From the NCBI GenBank assembly GCA_002104905.1, contig MCFE01000058.1, positions 62,001 through 126,000 of the forward strand: a stretch of 64,000 nucleotides of DNA. Direction: 5' to 3'. The position numbers were made by a program, and so were the translations under genes. The stretch's first letter is position 1, and each line of letters begins with the position of its first letter. The stretch comes from Basidiobolus meristosporus CBS 931.73 (lineage: Eukaryota > Basidiobolomycota > Basidiobolomycetes > Basidiobolales > Basidiobolaceae). Below, piece by piece: positions 32,153-43,892 of the stretch. The notes below the pieces were generated by a model. It ran no database searches. It worked only from the letters and a program-made list of their open reading frames with translations, and was not told the origin of the DNA.

Positions 32153-33255
32153 GTGGTTCAGCAACTTCAAAACTATTGCTGTAAGAAAGGTTTATCTGGG
32201 AGATAACTCTGCTCTGGAACCTACCACACGTGGGTTTATACAACTAAATATGAGCGATAGCTCAGGGGCAACTACAGCAAGACTCACTGATGCACTCTAT
32301 GTACCTGGAATAGCTATGAACTTACTCTCAGTCAGTAAAGCTACTGCTCAGGGACTGAAATTTGTTTGTACTAAGATGAGCTGCTCAATATTGAGTGAGA
32401 ATGGACAAAAATTAGCTTTGGGAATCAGAGATCACAATATAAACAAGTTACAGTCAAGATCATTGTTCCTGAGTATGTTAACATTGCTGAAACTGATGAA
32501 GCCAACTGGGAGACATGGCATAGGAGGCTAGGACACATTGGGGAACAGAAAATGTGCCAATTGGTGAAAATTGGCTTGTTTTGGGCCTTAAATACTCAAT
32601 TCCAATCAAATTGAATGTTTGCAAGGGATGTTCATATGGCCAACAAGCTAGGCAATGTTTCAAGAGCTCAGAATGCATCAACACCACCAAAATATTGGCT
32701 ATTGTACACTCATACATATGTAGCTCCATGAGAACACTGTCCTTCGGAGCCAAGAGATACTTTATGATGTTGATTGATGACAAAACAAGATATATATGGG
32801 TGTACTTCCTCAAAACAAGGGATGAAGCTTTAGAGATATTTAAGCACTGCAAGAACATGGCAGAAACACAAACTGAGTGTAAATTGAAGGTACTACAAAG
32901 TGACAATGGAGGAGAATACTGCTCAAAGGAGTTTGCAAAATACTGCTTATCTACTGGTATACGTCAACAGACCACAGTTCCTCATACTCCACAGCAGAAT
33001 GGAGTAGCAGAACGTGCAAATAGAACAATAGTCAAGATGGGAAGATCTATGCTACATGATAAGGGAATGGACTACAAGTTCTGGGCTGAATCCTTTGCTA
33101 CCGCTGTATACATCAAGAACAGATGCCCAATAACAGCACTACGTGATTCTACACCCTTTGAAGCATATACAGGCAAAAACCTGATCTCCAGCACCACACA
33201 ATCTTTGGCAGTGATGTCTTTTATTACATCCCTGACAAAAAATGCTCAAAGTTGA
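32153..33255 (+). pseudogene. Copia B2 protease end and integrase, broken
   Basis: The protease remainder (32250-32531) frameshifts near 32455. The integrase zinc region (32520-32640) is split by a short indel at the CQLVKN-like site. The core (32554-33255) is long and good: LIDDKTRYIWVYF, SDNGGEYCSKEF and QNGVAERANRTI, so D, D and E all survive. A frameshift at about 33180 ends it. Confidence 0.85.
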
Positions 33256-34974
33256 AACCAAAGTGTAGGAAAGAGATCTTTCTTGGGTATTGTGAAGATA
33301 CTAAAGGGTATAGAGTGTATGATGGCAAAATTTAGAAGCTGATCAAGAGCAGGGACGTTGTATTTGAGGAGAATTCAGATCATAAAGCCACAGAACTCAT
33401 TGGCCAGCTGCCTGATGATACAATCAACACTAATGACAAAGATACATACCAATCCAGCCAGATACAGAAGATACTTCTACTAGCTCAAGATCAGAACAGA
33501 TTATCACAGTTAGGAGATCTTCCAGAATAAGAAATGCCCGGGGATCCTGGTGGCAAACATCCAATGATCATGAAGAAGCTTATCTTGCCTCATGTGCCAA
33601 ACCTCAGAATCTGGAACAATCACTGATCAAGGCAAAAACGTGGGAACTGGTAGATTTACCAAATGGGAGAAAGCCAACAGGTTGTAGCTGGGTCTACAAG
33701 ATCAAGATAGTCTCAAATGGTGCCATTGACAAGTACAAGGCTAGATTGGTGGCTAAATGCTATTCCCAGATCCAGGGACTAAGCTCTAAGGAAACATTTG
33801 CTCCAGTTGCCAAGGTTAACTCCATTAGGACATTTCTAGCCTTGGCAGCTGTACACAGTCTAGATCTACACCAAATGGATGTCAAAACAGCCTTTCTAAA
33901 TGGGGATTTGCCAGAAACTATATATATGGAGCAACCAGAAGGCTTTACCAATCCAAAAGTACCCCATAAGGTGCGCAAACTTAGGAAATTGATGTAAGGG
34001 CTTAAGCAGGCACCTAGAGCATGGTATAACAAGATTGACACATTTCTAGAGGAAATTGGGTTCTCTTGTAGCACTGCAGATCAGTATATATGTGAAACAG
34101 CTCAAAAAGGGTGTGATCATACTAGTTCTTTATGTTGACAACCTAATTATACCCTCAAGTGATTAAGAGGAACTTTTACGGACAAAATCAGATCTCTTCA
34201 GCAAGTTTGAGATGAAAGATCTTGGAAAACTGCGCTATTTTCTTGGAATTGAGTTCAAATTTGAAATACCTACGCAGAATATTGTACTGAAACAGTCTAA
34301 GTACATCAGGGACACTCTTAGATGCTTCAGAATGGAAAACTGCAAAACTGCAAAACTGCAGCTACCCTTATGGACAATTACCTGAATTTAAGCAAATCTC
34401 AGCCAGTTATAGATGAAAATGGCTCAAAGATGGACCAAAACTTTACCTATCAATCAATGATTGGTAGCCCAATGTACTTGATGGTGTCTACACATCCAGA
34501 TATTGCAATGGCAGTTGGAATAGTCATTCAATTCATGCAGAATTATGGATCAGATCAAATTGCAGCAGTTAAGCGGATTTTCAGATATCTACAAGGTACC
34601 ATAAATATGGTACTGGAATACTCTGGAGCAGCTAATAGGTGAAAATTTGATGGTTATAGTGATTCAGATTGGGGTAGGGATCTGATTGACAGATGCTGTA
34701 CCACAAGCTAAGTATTTCTTTATACTGGTGCAGCTATTGCTTGGAATTGCAAGAAACAACCATTAGCTAAAATCCTACTAATCATGCCAGAAGTAAGCAC
34801 ATTGATATACAGCAGCACTTTGTGAGGGAAGCTGTAGAAAATAACTTAGTAGAGTTAGTGTACTGCCCAACTAAAAAAATGGTGGCAGATATATTAACAA
34901 AACCACTGGCTAGGCCACAATTTGAGAATCTCAGGGAGGAAATAGGAATACAAAATTATTTAGTTGAGGGGGAG
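33256..34974 (+). pseudogene. Copia B2 RT and RNase H, broken
   Basis: After a broken linker, RT blocks GCSWVYKIKIVSNG and DVKTAFLNGDLPETIYMEQ (33746-33997) and QAPRAWYNKID appear. The active-site loop reads LYVDNLII, a YVDD with the second Asp changed to Asn. RNase H (34322-34642 onward) continues but lacks about 100 bases between CKKQPLA and NPTNHARSKH relative to B1. The end KPLARPQFENL precedes the polypurine tract. Confidence 0.85.
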
Positions 34975-35012
34975 TGTTGAAATATTGGACGTTTTGGTAT
35001 CATTCTGCAGCA

Positions 35013-35254
35013 TTTGTGTGAACCAAGGATTCCAGGTGATTTCACACAACCAAGACTTAGAGATGCCTTTGAAGATGAACTCAGTCAGCTAGTTAGACAC
35101 CAGCTACTGGAACAATGACATCACAAGGCACAGGCCAAATTATCTTAAAGTGCAGAAAAGATGAGGCAGAGATTTGACAAGACTATATTAATGGAAGCAT
35201 TGGTGGTTGGGAACTTTGTATTGCTGAGAAACAAGACTAGGTAGAAGTTTGAGC
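35013..35254 (+). pseudogene. Gypsy G integrase C-terminal fragment
   Basis: Plus-strand sequence encodes CEPRIPGDFTQPR, DELSQLVRHQLLEQ and VVGNFVLLRNKT, matching G1 integrase at 52505-52740 (CEPRIPGYLTQ, VGNFVLLRNN). It begins where the B2 3' LTR is cut off and ends where B3 starts. Stops are present. Confidence 0.8.
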
Positions 35255-37640
35255 TGTTGCAATTTAAAAAGTGTTCTGGATACTAGGAACCTATTCAGAA
35301 ATAATGATAATAGTCAAACTGTTGTTATTGATATAGAATCTCATATTTTGTACCTTTGTAGAAGTAATACAACTGTAACATTAAGTAGAGAGGTTTTGTC
35401 AGTATTCAGGAGCATTCTGAAGCAGTTCAAGGGCTAGTATATAATGCCTAGTCAAAGTGCTAATTCTATCTTGACTATAACGGAGTAATAATAGAATCAT
35501 GTATCTGAAGAAAATGGCAAATTTAGGGCTGTAAGTTTGTCTTACTGTGACTGAGACTTGTCCAGAACTGTATAGTAAATCTTCTAGCTACTGAAAGATA
35601 GCAAATAGTCCAATGTTTCAGCACCCCCCTCAACAAGTTAATTGCTCACTCCTAATTGCTTTCTAAGAATCTGAAGTTGTGGCCATGCTAGTGATTTTGT
35701 CCATATATTTGCCGTCATTTTGTCAGTTAAGGAATAAACTGACTCTACTAAGGTATTGTCTACAGCTTCCCTTGCAAAGTGGTGTTGTATATCCATGTGC
35801 CTACTTCTGGCACAATCAACAGGATTCCTAGCTAATGAGATACAACTGCAATTGTATTTGTAAATACATATTGGTTTATCTGAGTGAAGACCTAGGAATA
35901 ATCTTCATAGCCATATAGCCTCCCTGGTTGCTTGAAAAGCAGCCATTTATTTGGCTGCAGTTGTAGTAAGGGCCACAGTTGGATGTTTCTTGCAATTCCC
36001 AGTAATTGCTGCAACAGCTTATAGAAGGACATACCCAATAGTAGAGCGTCTGTCAATTAGATCCCTACCTCAATCTGAATCATTATAGCCATTACATATA
36101 TGCCTATTAGTTTCTCTAGAGTATTCCAGAACCATAGTAATAGTACCTTGCAGATATCTGAAGATTTGCTCAACTGCTGCAATTTGATCAGATCCATTAA
36201 CCTGCAAGAAGCAACTGAGCATTCCAGCTGCAACTGCAATATCTGGATATGTAGACACCATGAAGTACTTCAAGCTACTAACCGTTGACTGGTAGAGAAA
36301 GTTGGGGTCCTTATTTAAGCTCTTTTCATGTGAAACAGGCTGATATTTGAGCAATTGCAGGCTATTTTACATGCGGGTTACTCCAGCCCTACAATTATCA
36401 ATTTGCAGTATCTAAATGTTGCTGATATACCTGGATTGATTCAGCACAATTTTTTCCTGGGTTATATCATGCTCGACTTTGATTCCAAAAGAATAGCTTG
36501 ATTCTCAAAGATCTTTCAGCTAAAACTTGCTGAAGAGGTCTGACTTTGTCTGTTTAGGTGCCACCTGGTCACTTGTAGCTGTAATTATATTGTCCACATA
36601 CAGTATCAGGATAGTTATCTTGTAGACCCAGCTACATGCTATTTGCTTTCTCTCATTTGGTATATCTACTAGTTCCCAAGTTTCTGCCCTGATTACTAAT
36701 TGGAACTCCTCCTGCTTTGCTTGTTGCTATATGGTGGCATCTGTACTTTGTATTGCTTGTTCCAGACTATGAGGTTTAGCACCTTAGGTAAGATAAGCTT
36801 CTTCATGGTTATTGGATGTCTGCCACCAAGATCCAGGGACATATCTTACTTTGAAGTCTTGAATTGCTGTTGTTGGGCATCTATTTTTGATGTATACTCC
36901 AGTAGCAATAAATTCAGCCCAGGACCTGTACTCCACTACCTTTTAATGTTGCAACGGTCTCCCCATTTATATTACTATTCTACTTGTACTTGGTTTTAGT
37001 GTTTCCCTTCTTTTTTGTGTCTTTCTGAGCTGAATAATTCATTAACTTCTATCTTCTCTGTTTGATCACTCTGTCTGAGTTGTAAATAGAAAAGTCCTCC
37101 TTTGACATAGTCTAAGGTCAGATTGTCCTCTCTGCTTTCCAACAAAAGTACAAGTGGCTTATACTTGTCAAATAAGCTGTAAAGAAGCCATTCTATCTTC
37201 TCTTCATCATCCACACCAGTATTAATACTGTAAAGTGCTTTTGCAAGAGTCTCTGTTGTGGTAATGAGTTATTGTTTGTCATCCTCTGGCATCTTCCTCA
37301 TGTTGAAAGGCTTTCTTCTTAAATAAATGTGCATGTTACTGGCTTTGCTCTGACAATTTTTGCTAAGGATTCCCATGCTACTTTGGCAGTTTTAGAAGCA
37401 TGAGTCTATCCAATGAAGGAAACCTGCACATTAACACATGAGGCATTAAAGGCTGCTCTGTCCTCTGGAAATTATTCAACTTCTTCTGCTGTTCCTTTGG
37501 GCTTGACTTTCATTCATGCTGCTGTATTCCCAAGCTTTCTTTCCTCAAGATGGATCTGCATCTTGATTCTCAAATGCTTGTAGTTCTTTCCATCAAACCT
37601 CTCCTTTACAGGGAAGATGTATGTGTTGTTGTTGTGTATT
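35255..37640 (-). mobile_element. Copia element B3, heavily deleted
   Basis: The 3' LTR is complete (35255-35623, 369 bases). RNase H follows (to about 36360), then damaged RT. Two large deletions (near 36605 and 36870) remove most of RT N-terminal sequence and the integrase, and a third removes protease. Gag remains (37214-36996 and on to about 37640, where the start reads like TTTHTSSL). The primer-binding site and 5' LTR are absent: the copy joins gypsy sequence at about 37640. Confidence 0.8.
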
Positions 37641-37649
37641 AGTGCTTAT

Positions 37650-37990
37650 CAAAGGTCTACTTTATCTTTTCTGCACTTTTAGATATTTTGGTCTGTGACT
37701 CCTGACATTTTTGTCTCAAAAGTTGGTGTCCACTAGGCTGACTCAGTTCATCCTCCAGGTTGTCAGGGAGTTATGGCTGTGTGATCCCTCTTGGAATTGT
37801 TGGCCTACATTTATACCATAAGTAAATTGGCAATTGGTGGATAGTGTTGTGCACTCTGACCCTGCAGGCAAGTATTACTAGGTTTATATTCTTGTCCCAT
37901 AAACTTACAGCTCCACTTGCATACTTTCTATGCAAATTTCTAAATACTTCATCAAAGTGTTCAGTGACATCTTAACTATTTTACCTATTC
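37650..37990 (-). pseudogene. Gypsy G integrase fragment
   Basis: The minus strand encodes RVRVHNTIHQLPIYL, CRPTIPRGITQP and DELSQPSGHQLL, matching the G1 integrase core end and C-terminus (52440-52640). It has stops and joins B3 gag on one side and the transposase fragment on the other. Neither LTR is present. Confidence 0.75.
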
Positions 37991-38036
37991 TGCTGTATTC
38001 TCCTATATATGACTTTCCTCTGCATTTACCAGCCAA

Positions 38037-38500
38037 TTAGCTGAATCTCTTTGGATATCCAAATATATGCTCTACCCTCACTCTGAAATGATCAAATATC
38101 TCATTGTAAAACATCTGCTTCCTGCTAAGTACACCATTGCTTGGCTTCCTATAAGCTGTAATACATCCTAATCTCTGACAATCCTCTCCTATATAAGCTA
38201 AATGTGCCATATATTTCTCTGCTCTACTAAATTCTGGGTGATTCTCTGCCCAGAGTGCATTGTTATGCCTACTTCCAGTAAATGGCCCACTAAACCAGTT
38301 GATGTTACCCTCAAAGTCAGACAGTGCCTGAAACTTCACAGAGTGTGCCTTGTACCGGCCAAATAAAAGTGCCACTGCCCTCTAGAAGTTCTGTTAATCC
38401 TGACTGGCAAGGTATCCAAAATACTCCTTATACTGAACCTGTTGCTGAGCACTCTGGGATATGGAAGTCAATTGGAGCTTCTGAACCTAGTATTCTAAGC
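38037..38500 (-). pseudogene. PIF/Harbinger-type (DDE_Tnp_4) transposase fragment
   Basis: A 112-codon minus-strand frame (38375-38037) reads GRYKAHSVKFQALSDFEGNI, FSGPFTGSRHNNALW and, at the end, FRVRVEHIFGYPKRF. These match the first Asp region, the G-S-H-N/D region and the final Glu/FG region of DDE_Tnp_4 transposases. The second Asp region (YIGEDCQRL) is weaker. Upstream sequence to about 38500 continues in another frame (RTSRGQWHFYLAGTRHTL). It is one conserved block of a longer gene, whose ends I could not find. Confidence 0.7.
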
Positions 38501-39123
38501 TTGCTCTAAGTCATTCATACCCTCTGCAAGGTAGCTCTCCATTGCTGTCAGCTGGGAATGAAAGCTTCTAGGACTTTTGTTGCCATGGATAGTGGGATCA
38601 AACCTTGTGGGGCAATAGTTGTTGCAATGCAGAGAAGCTTAATAAGGGATCTCATTGAGTAGATTGGGGTGGATGGTCCACAGTACTGGGTATAGATCTC
38701 CTTTGGTCTGTCAAAAGAAAATTCACTGGCAGTGATGGAATTGAAGAGAAATGACTATTCAGATGAGTAAGTCATATCAATACTGGTAGGTAATTGGGCT
38801 GAGGTGAGTAGAATTGATTTGGCATGATCAGCTTTATTTATCTGATTTTCCATAGATTATGATTAAATCTCCATTAATTGCCATGTTTCCCATCATTATG
38901 TTGCAAAGATCATCCTCAAACTATGACTTAATATCTTTATTGATGCTTTACTCACAAGTTTAAAGTCAAATAGGAAATGTAATATCAATGGGATCTAATC
39001 CATGTCAATGCAATCCATGAAGCATCATGCATAAAATATGGAAAACTCAACAATCACATTGATTTTCATATATATTTCATATAAGACCAGGTTGATGCCA
39101 ATACACTGCTGTATAAGTCCTAA
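38501..39123. other. No recognised gene
   Basis: AT-rich sequence without a credible frame or a second copy in the window. It may hold the N-terminal part of the Harbinger-type gene, but I could not follow it. Confidence 0.3.
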
Positions 39124-39423
39124 ATCCATCACTATGGTCCCTATACCAAGTTTCAGCTCATCTTTAGCACAACCCAGACAAACCCATCCCCCAGCTCACA
39201 TGCACAGTCTGGACCAGAGAAATCAATGTTGGATCCATTTGAGTTCTTACCAAATAAAGTTAGTATGGCCCAAGTGTCTATGATCAGCCATCCTACAGAT
39301 ATTTGGACACTATTCATTAATCTAGCAGAACTAGAGACCTCAGAGAGTCAACAGAGATGGAAGAACCTGAGCAGAAAGCTGTGGCATGAGTTCTACATCA
39401 AGATGCCAGCAGATGTTGCATTT
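39124..39423 (+). pseudogene. Truncated open frame, unrecognised
   Basis: The frame is open from 39124 and includes MLDPFEFLPNKVSMAQVSM (39226) and ELETSESQQRWKNLSRKL. The last codons before B4 read WHEFYIKMPAD; the final few residues are LTR. It does not resemble the retrotransposon proteins here. It ends exactly where B4 inserted, so it looks like coding sequence interrupted by B4. It could be a host gene fragment or part of an unknown transposon. Confidence 0.3.
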
Positions 39424-39782
39424 TAAGAAGTGATTTGGATAAAGGGAACTTCTCAAGAAATAGTGATAATAGTTGAACTGTTGTTGATTAATAAAGAAGC
39501 TCAGTATTTATACCTTTGTAGAAGTAATACAGCTGTAACACTAAGTAAGGAGGGTTTCTCAATATTCAGGAGCATTCTGTAACAGCTTCAGGGTTAGTAA
39601 ATAATAGCAAGTATTAGTGCTAATATGATCCAGGCTATAAGGGATTAATCATAAAATCATAGATCTGAAGAAAGTGGCAAAGTTAGAGCTGTAAATTAGT
39701 CTCCCAGTGACCAAGACTAGTCCAGAATTGTTAAGTAACTTTTTTGCTGCAGAATGATACTAAATAGTCCAATATTTCAACA
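39414..39782 (-). repeat. 3' LTR of B4
   Basis: 369 bases, TGTTGCATTTTAAG to TTTCAACA, followed by the minus-strand polypurine tract TAGTTGAGGGGGAG. Confidence 0.93.
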
Positions 39783-39849
39783 CTCCCCCTCAACTAAACA
39801 ATTTCTTAATCCTATTTCCTCCCTAAGATTCTCAAATTGTGGCGTAGCT

Positions 39850-41427
39850 GGTGGTTTTGTCAATATATCTGCCATCATTTTGTTAGTTGGGCAGTACACT
39901 AACTCTACTAAGTTATTTTCTACAGCTTCCCTCACAAAGTGATGCTGTATACCAATGTGCTTAGTTCTGGCATGGTTAGTAGGATTTCTAGCTAATGAAA
40001 TACAACTTTGATTATCCTTGTAAATACATGTTGGTTCATCTGAATTAAAGTTTTAGTCCTTGAATAATTTTTGTAGCCATATAGCCTCCTTAGTTGCTTG
40101 ACATGCAGCCATATATTTGGCTTCAGTTGTAGATAGGGCCACAGCTGGTTGTTTCTTGCAATTCCAAGCAATAGCTGCACCAGTATAAAGAAATACTTAG
40201 CCTGTGGTAGAGCATCTGTCAATCAGATCCCTACCCCAATCTGCATCACTATAACCATCAAATTTTTGCCTATTAGCTGCTCCAGAGTATTCTAGTACCA
40301 TATTTATGGTACCTTGTAGATATCTCAAAATCCGCCTAACCAGCTGCAATTTGACCTGATCCATAATTCTTCATGAATTGACTGATAATTCCAACTGCTA
40401 CTGCAATATCTGGATGTGTAGACACATCAAGTACATTAGGCTACCAATCATTGATTGATAGGTAAAGTTTTGGTCCATATTTAAGCCCTTTTCATCTATA
40501 ATTGGCTGAGATTTGCTTAATTTTGGGTTATTGTCCATAAGGGTAGCTGCAGGTTTGCAATTTTCCATTTTGAAGCGTCTAAGAGTGTCCCTGATGTACT
40601 TAGACTGTTTCAGCACAATATTCTGCGTAGGTATTTCAAATTTGAACTCAATTCCAAGAAAATAGCGCAGTTTTCCAAGATCTTTCATCTCAAACTTGCT
40701 GAAAAGATATAATTTTGTCTGGATAAGTTTCTCTTAGTCACGTGAAGCTATAATTAGGTCTTCCACATAAAGAACTAGGATAATACACCCCTTTTGAGCT
40801 GTTTCATATATATACTGTGATCTGCAGTGCTACAAGCAAACCCAATTTCCTCTAGATATGTGTCAATCTTGTTATACCATGCTCTAGGAGCCTGCTTAAG
40901 CCCCTACAGCAATTTCCTAAGTTTGCACACCTTATGGGGTACTTTCGGATTGGTAAAGCCTTCTGGTTGCTCCATATACATAGTTTCTTGCAAATCCCCA
41001 TTTTGAAAGGCTGTTTTGACGTCCATTTGATGTAGATCTAGACTGTGTACTGCTGCCAGGGCTAGAACTGACCTAATGGAGTAGAACTCGGCAACCAGAG
41101 CAAATGTTTCCTTAAAGTCTTGTCCTTAGATCTGGGAATAGCCTTTAGCCACCAAACTAGCCTTGTACTTATCAACAGCACAATTTGGGGTTATCTTGAT
41201 CTTGTAGACTCATCTACATTCTATGGGCTTTCTCCCATTTGGTAAAGCTACCAGTCCGCACATCTTTGCCTTGATCAGTGATTAGTACTCCTTCTGCTTG
41301 GCTTATTGCCACATGGCAGCATCTGGACTTTGCATTGCCTGTTCCAGATTCTGATGTTTGACACATAAGGCAACATAAGCTTCTTCATGATCACTTGATG
41401 TCTGTCACCAGGATCCAGGGGCATTTC
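39850..41427 (-). pseudogene. Copia B4 RT and RNase H, broken
   Basis: RNase H (40222-39992) keeps the HVKQLRRLYGYKNYS region; a block at 40688-40398 (KDLGKLRYFLGIEFKFEIPTQ) links RT to RNase H. The RT loop reads LYVEDLII, with Asp changed to Glu. RT N-terminal blocks (41260-40860) are recognisable but have many stops and single-base losses. The copy cannot make an active polymerase. Confidence 0.8.
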
Positions 41428-42196
41428 TTATACTGGTAGAACTCCTAACTGTGATAATCTGTTCTGATCTGGAACTGGTGAATGTATCTTCTGTATCTGG
41501 CTGGATTGGGACGTATCTTCTTCATTAGTGTTGATTGCATCATCAGGCAGCTGGCCAATGATATCTGTTGCTTTCTGATCTGAATTCTCCTCAAGAACAA
41601 TGTCCCTGCTTGTTGTTGGGCATCTGTTCCTGATGTATACTGTGGTAGCAACAGATTCAGCCCAGAACTTGTAGTCCATTTACTTATCATGTTGCATAGA
41701 TTTTTCCCATCTCTACTATTGTTCTATTTGCACGTTCTGCTACTCCATTTTGCTGTGGAGTATGAGGAACTGTGGTCTGTTGAGGTATACCAGTAGACAA
41801 GCTGTATTTTGCAAACTCCTTTGAGCAGTATTCTCCTCTATTATCACTTTGTAGTACCTTTAATATGCACCCAGTTTGTGTTTCTGCCATGTTCTTGCAG
41901 TGCTTAAATATCTCTAAAGCTTCATCCCTTGTTTTGAGGAAGTACACCCACTTATATCTTGTTTTGTCATCAATCAACATCATAAAGTATCTCTTGGCTC
42001 CAAAGGACAGTGTTCTCATGGAGCTACATATGTCTGAGTGTACAATAGCCAATATTTTGGTGGTAATGATGCCTTCTGAGCTCTTGAAACATTGCCTAAC
42101 TTGTTTGCCATATGAACATCCCTTACAAACATTCAGTTTGAATTGAATTGAGTATTTAAGGCCCAGAACATACTGATTTTTGACCAATTGGCTCAT
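41428..42196 (-). pseudogene. Copia B4 integrase, internally deleted
   Basis: A 169-codon frame (42196-41687) has the zinc region end CKGCSYGKQ, LIDDKTRYKW, SDNRGEYCSKEF (G changed to R next to the Asp) and QNGVAERANRTIVEMG. A frameshift at 41690 follows. In the next frame (41679-41428) the sequence jumps from NRCPTT directly to SRDIVLEENSDQKATDI, losing about 216 bases present in B1. Confidence 0.85.
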
Positions 42197-42216
42197 TTTC
42201 TGTTCCCCAATATGCC

Positions 42217-43478
42217 CTAGCCTCCTATGCCATGTCTCCCAGTTGGTTTCATCAGTTTCAGCAATGTTAACATACTCAGGAACAATGATCTTGATTGTAA
42301 CTTGTTTATATTGTGATCTCTGATTCCCAAAGCTAGTTTTTGTCCATTCTCACTCAATATTGAGCAGCTCATCTTAGTACAAACAAATTTCAGTCCCTGA
42401 GCAGTTGCTTTACTGACTGAGAGCAGGTTCATAGCTATTCCAGGTACATAGAGTACATCAGTGAGTCTTGCTGTAGTGGCCCCTGAGCTATTGCTCATAT
42501 TTAGTTGTATGGACCAACTTGAGGTAGGTTCCAGAGCAGAGTTATCTCCCAGATAAACCTTTCTTACAGCAATAGTTTTCAAGTTGCTGAACCACTCCTT
42601 TATACCACATAAATGCTGTGATGCTCCAGAGTCAATATACCATTCATTACTTTGGTTACTTGCACTCTCTTGTAAGGTTACAAATACCTGTTCATCAGCA
42701 GTTATATGATTTGCCTGCTCTAGTTTCTGTTTTTTGACTGCTTGTTTCTTCTTGCATTCTCTTGCCCAGTGGCCTGGCTTTTTACAATAGTTGCAGCAAC
42801 CAGGCTTTCTTTGGTTTTGTTGTTTTCCCTTCTTTTCTGAGTGCCTTTCTGAACTGAATAAAGCATTATCTTTGATTTTCTCTGCTTGATCATTACATCT
42901 GAGTACTTTATAGAGAAGTCTTCCTTTGACATAGTCTAAAGTCAAGTTGTCTTCTCTGCTTTCAAAATAAAGTATGAGTGGCTCATACTTGTCTGGTAGG
43001 CTGCAAAGCAGACAGAATAGCTTTTCTTTATCATCTACACCAGCATTAATACTGTAAAGTTCTTCTGCAAGTGTCTCCATTTTGGTAATGAGTTGTAGCA
43101 TGTCATCATCTGGCTTCTTCCTCATGTTGAAGAACTTTTGTTTCAAATAAAGCTTGCTTGATACTGACTTTGCCCTAAAGATCTACTCTAAGGATTCCCA
43201 TGCTGCTTTGGCAGTATTTCCGGCATCAATTTGTCCAATGAAGGAATCTTGCACATTGATACTTATGGCATTAAAGGCCTTTCTCTCCTTCACTTGAAAC
43301 TACTCCCCTTCTTCCGCTGTTCCTTTGGGTTTAACTTCTTTCCTGTTACTATATTCCAAAGCTTCCTTTCCTCAAAGTGGATATGCATCTTGATTCTCCA
43401 AAGTCTGTAGTTCTTTCCATCAAACCTCTCCTTTACATGGAAGATGTTTGTGTTGTTCTGTTTGCTGGTAGAAGTCAT
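42217..43478 (-). pseudogene. Copia B4 gag and protease
   Basis: Gag starts MTSTSKQNNTNIFHVKERFDG at 43478, breaks after about 60 codons, and resumes at 43146 in a 309-codon frame to 42217. That frame runs through the zinc knuckle CNYCKKPGHWAREC and the protease with WYIDSGASQHLCG intact, up to the start of integrase. It is the longest undamaged gag-protease stretch of family B here. Confidence 0.88.
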
Positions 43479-43514
43479 CTTTAGAATAGATTAAGGCAAT
43501 TGGGGCTCATGACC

Positions 43515-43883
43515 TGTTGCAATTTAAGAAGTGATTTGGATATAAGGAACTTATCAAGAAATAGTGATAATAGTTGAACTGTTGTTTATTAATAAAAAAG
43601 CTCAGTATTTATACCTTTGTAGAAGTAATGCAGCTGTAACACCAAGTAAGGAGGGTTTCTCAATATTCAGGAGCATTCTGTAACAGTTTCAGGGTTAGTA
43701 CATAATAGTTAGTATTAGTGCTAATTTGATCCTGACTATAGGGGAACAATCATAAGATCATAGATCTGAAGAAAGTGGCAAATTTAGAGGTGTAAATCAG
43801 TCCCACAGTGACCAAGACTAGTCCAGAATTCTTAAGTAAGTTTTTAGCTGCAGAATGATACCAATTAGTCCAATATTTCAACA
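43515..43883 (-). repeat. 5' LTR of B4
   Basis: 369 bases, paired with 39414-39782; the primer-binding sequence GGTCATGAGCCCC lies just inside (43502-43514 on the minus strand). Confidence 0.93.
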
Positions 43884-43892
43884 TCCTTAGTT

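Larger units (their letters stand above)
26174..35009 (+). mobile_element. Copia element B2, its 5' LTR split by B1
   Basis: A plus-strand B element. Its 5' LTR is in two parts (26174-26313 and 31005-31233), which rejoin into one B LTR once B1 and one copy of TATTC are removed. Gag, protease, integrase, RT and RNase H follow to the polypurine tract (TAGTTGAGGGGGAG, about 34961-34974). Only the first 35 bases of the 3' LTR remain (34975-35009) before gypsy sequence takes over. Several frameshifts, stops and lost catalytic residues show it is older than B1. Confidence 0.9.
39414..43883 (-). mobile_element. Near-full-length copia element B4
   Basis: 4470 bases with both 369-base LTRs (39414-39782 and 43515-43883). 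It is 216 bases shorter than B1, mainly because of one deletion near 41610. The flanking 5-mers do not match: GCAGA (39409-39413) and TCCTT (43884-43888). Left of it is the unrecognised frame; right of it is gypsy G3. Gag and integrase frames are fairly long; RT carries a catalytic change. Confidence 0.92.

Noticed and set aside
32478-32906. 142-codon minus-strand frame
   Set aside because: Antisense of B2 integrase; related frames at 28955-29290 and 41865-42146 are antisense of B1 and B4.
36700-36999. 99-codon plus-strand frame with hydrophobic residues
   Set aside because: Antisense across the deleted B3 pol; spans internal deletion joints and has no counterpart in other copies.
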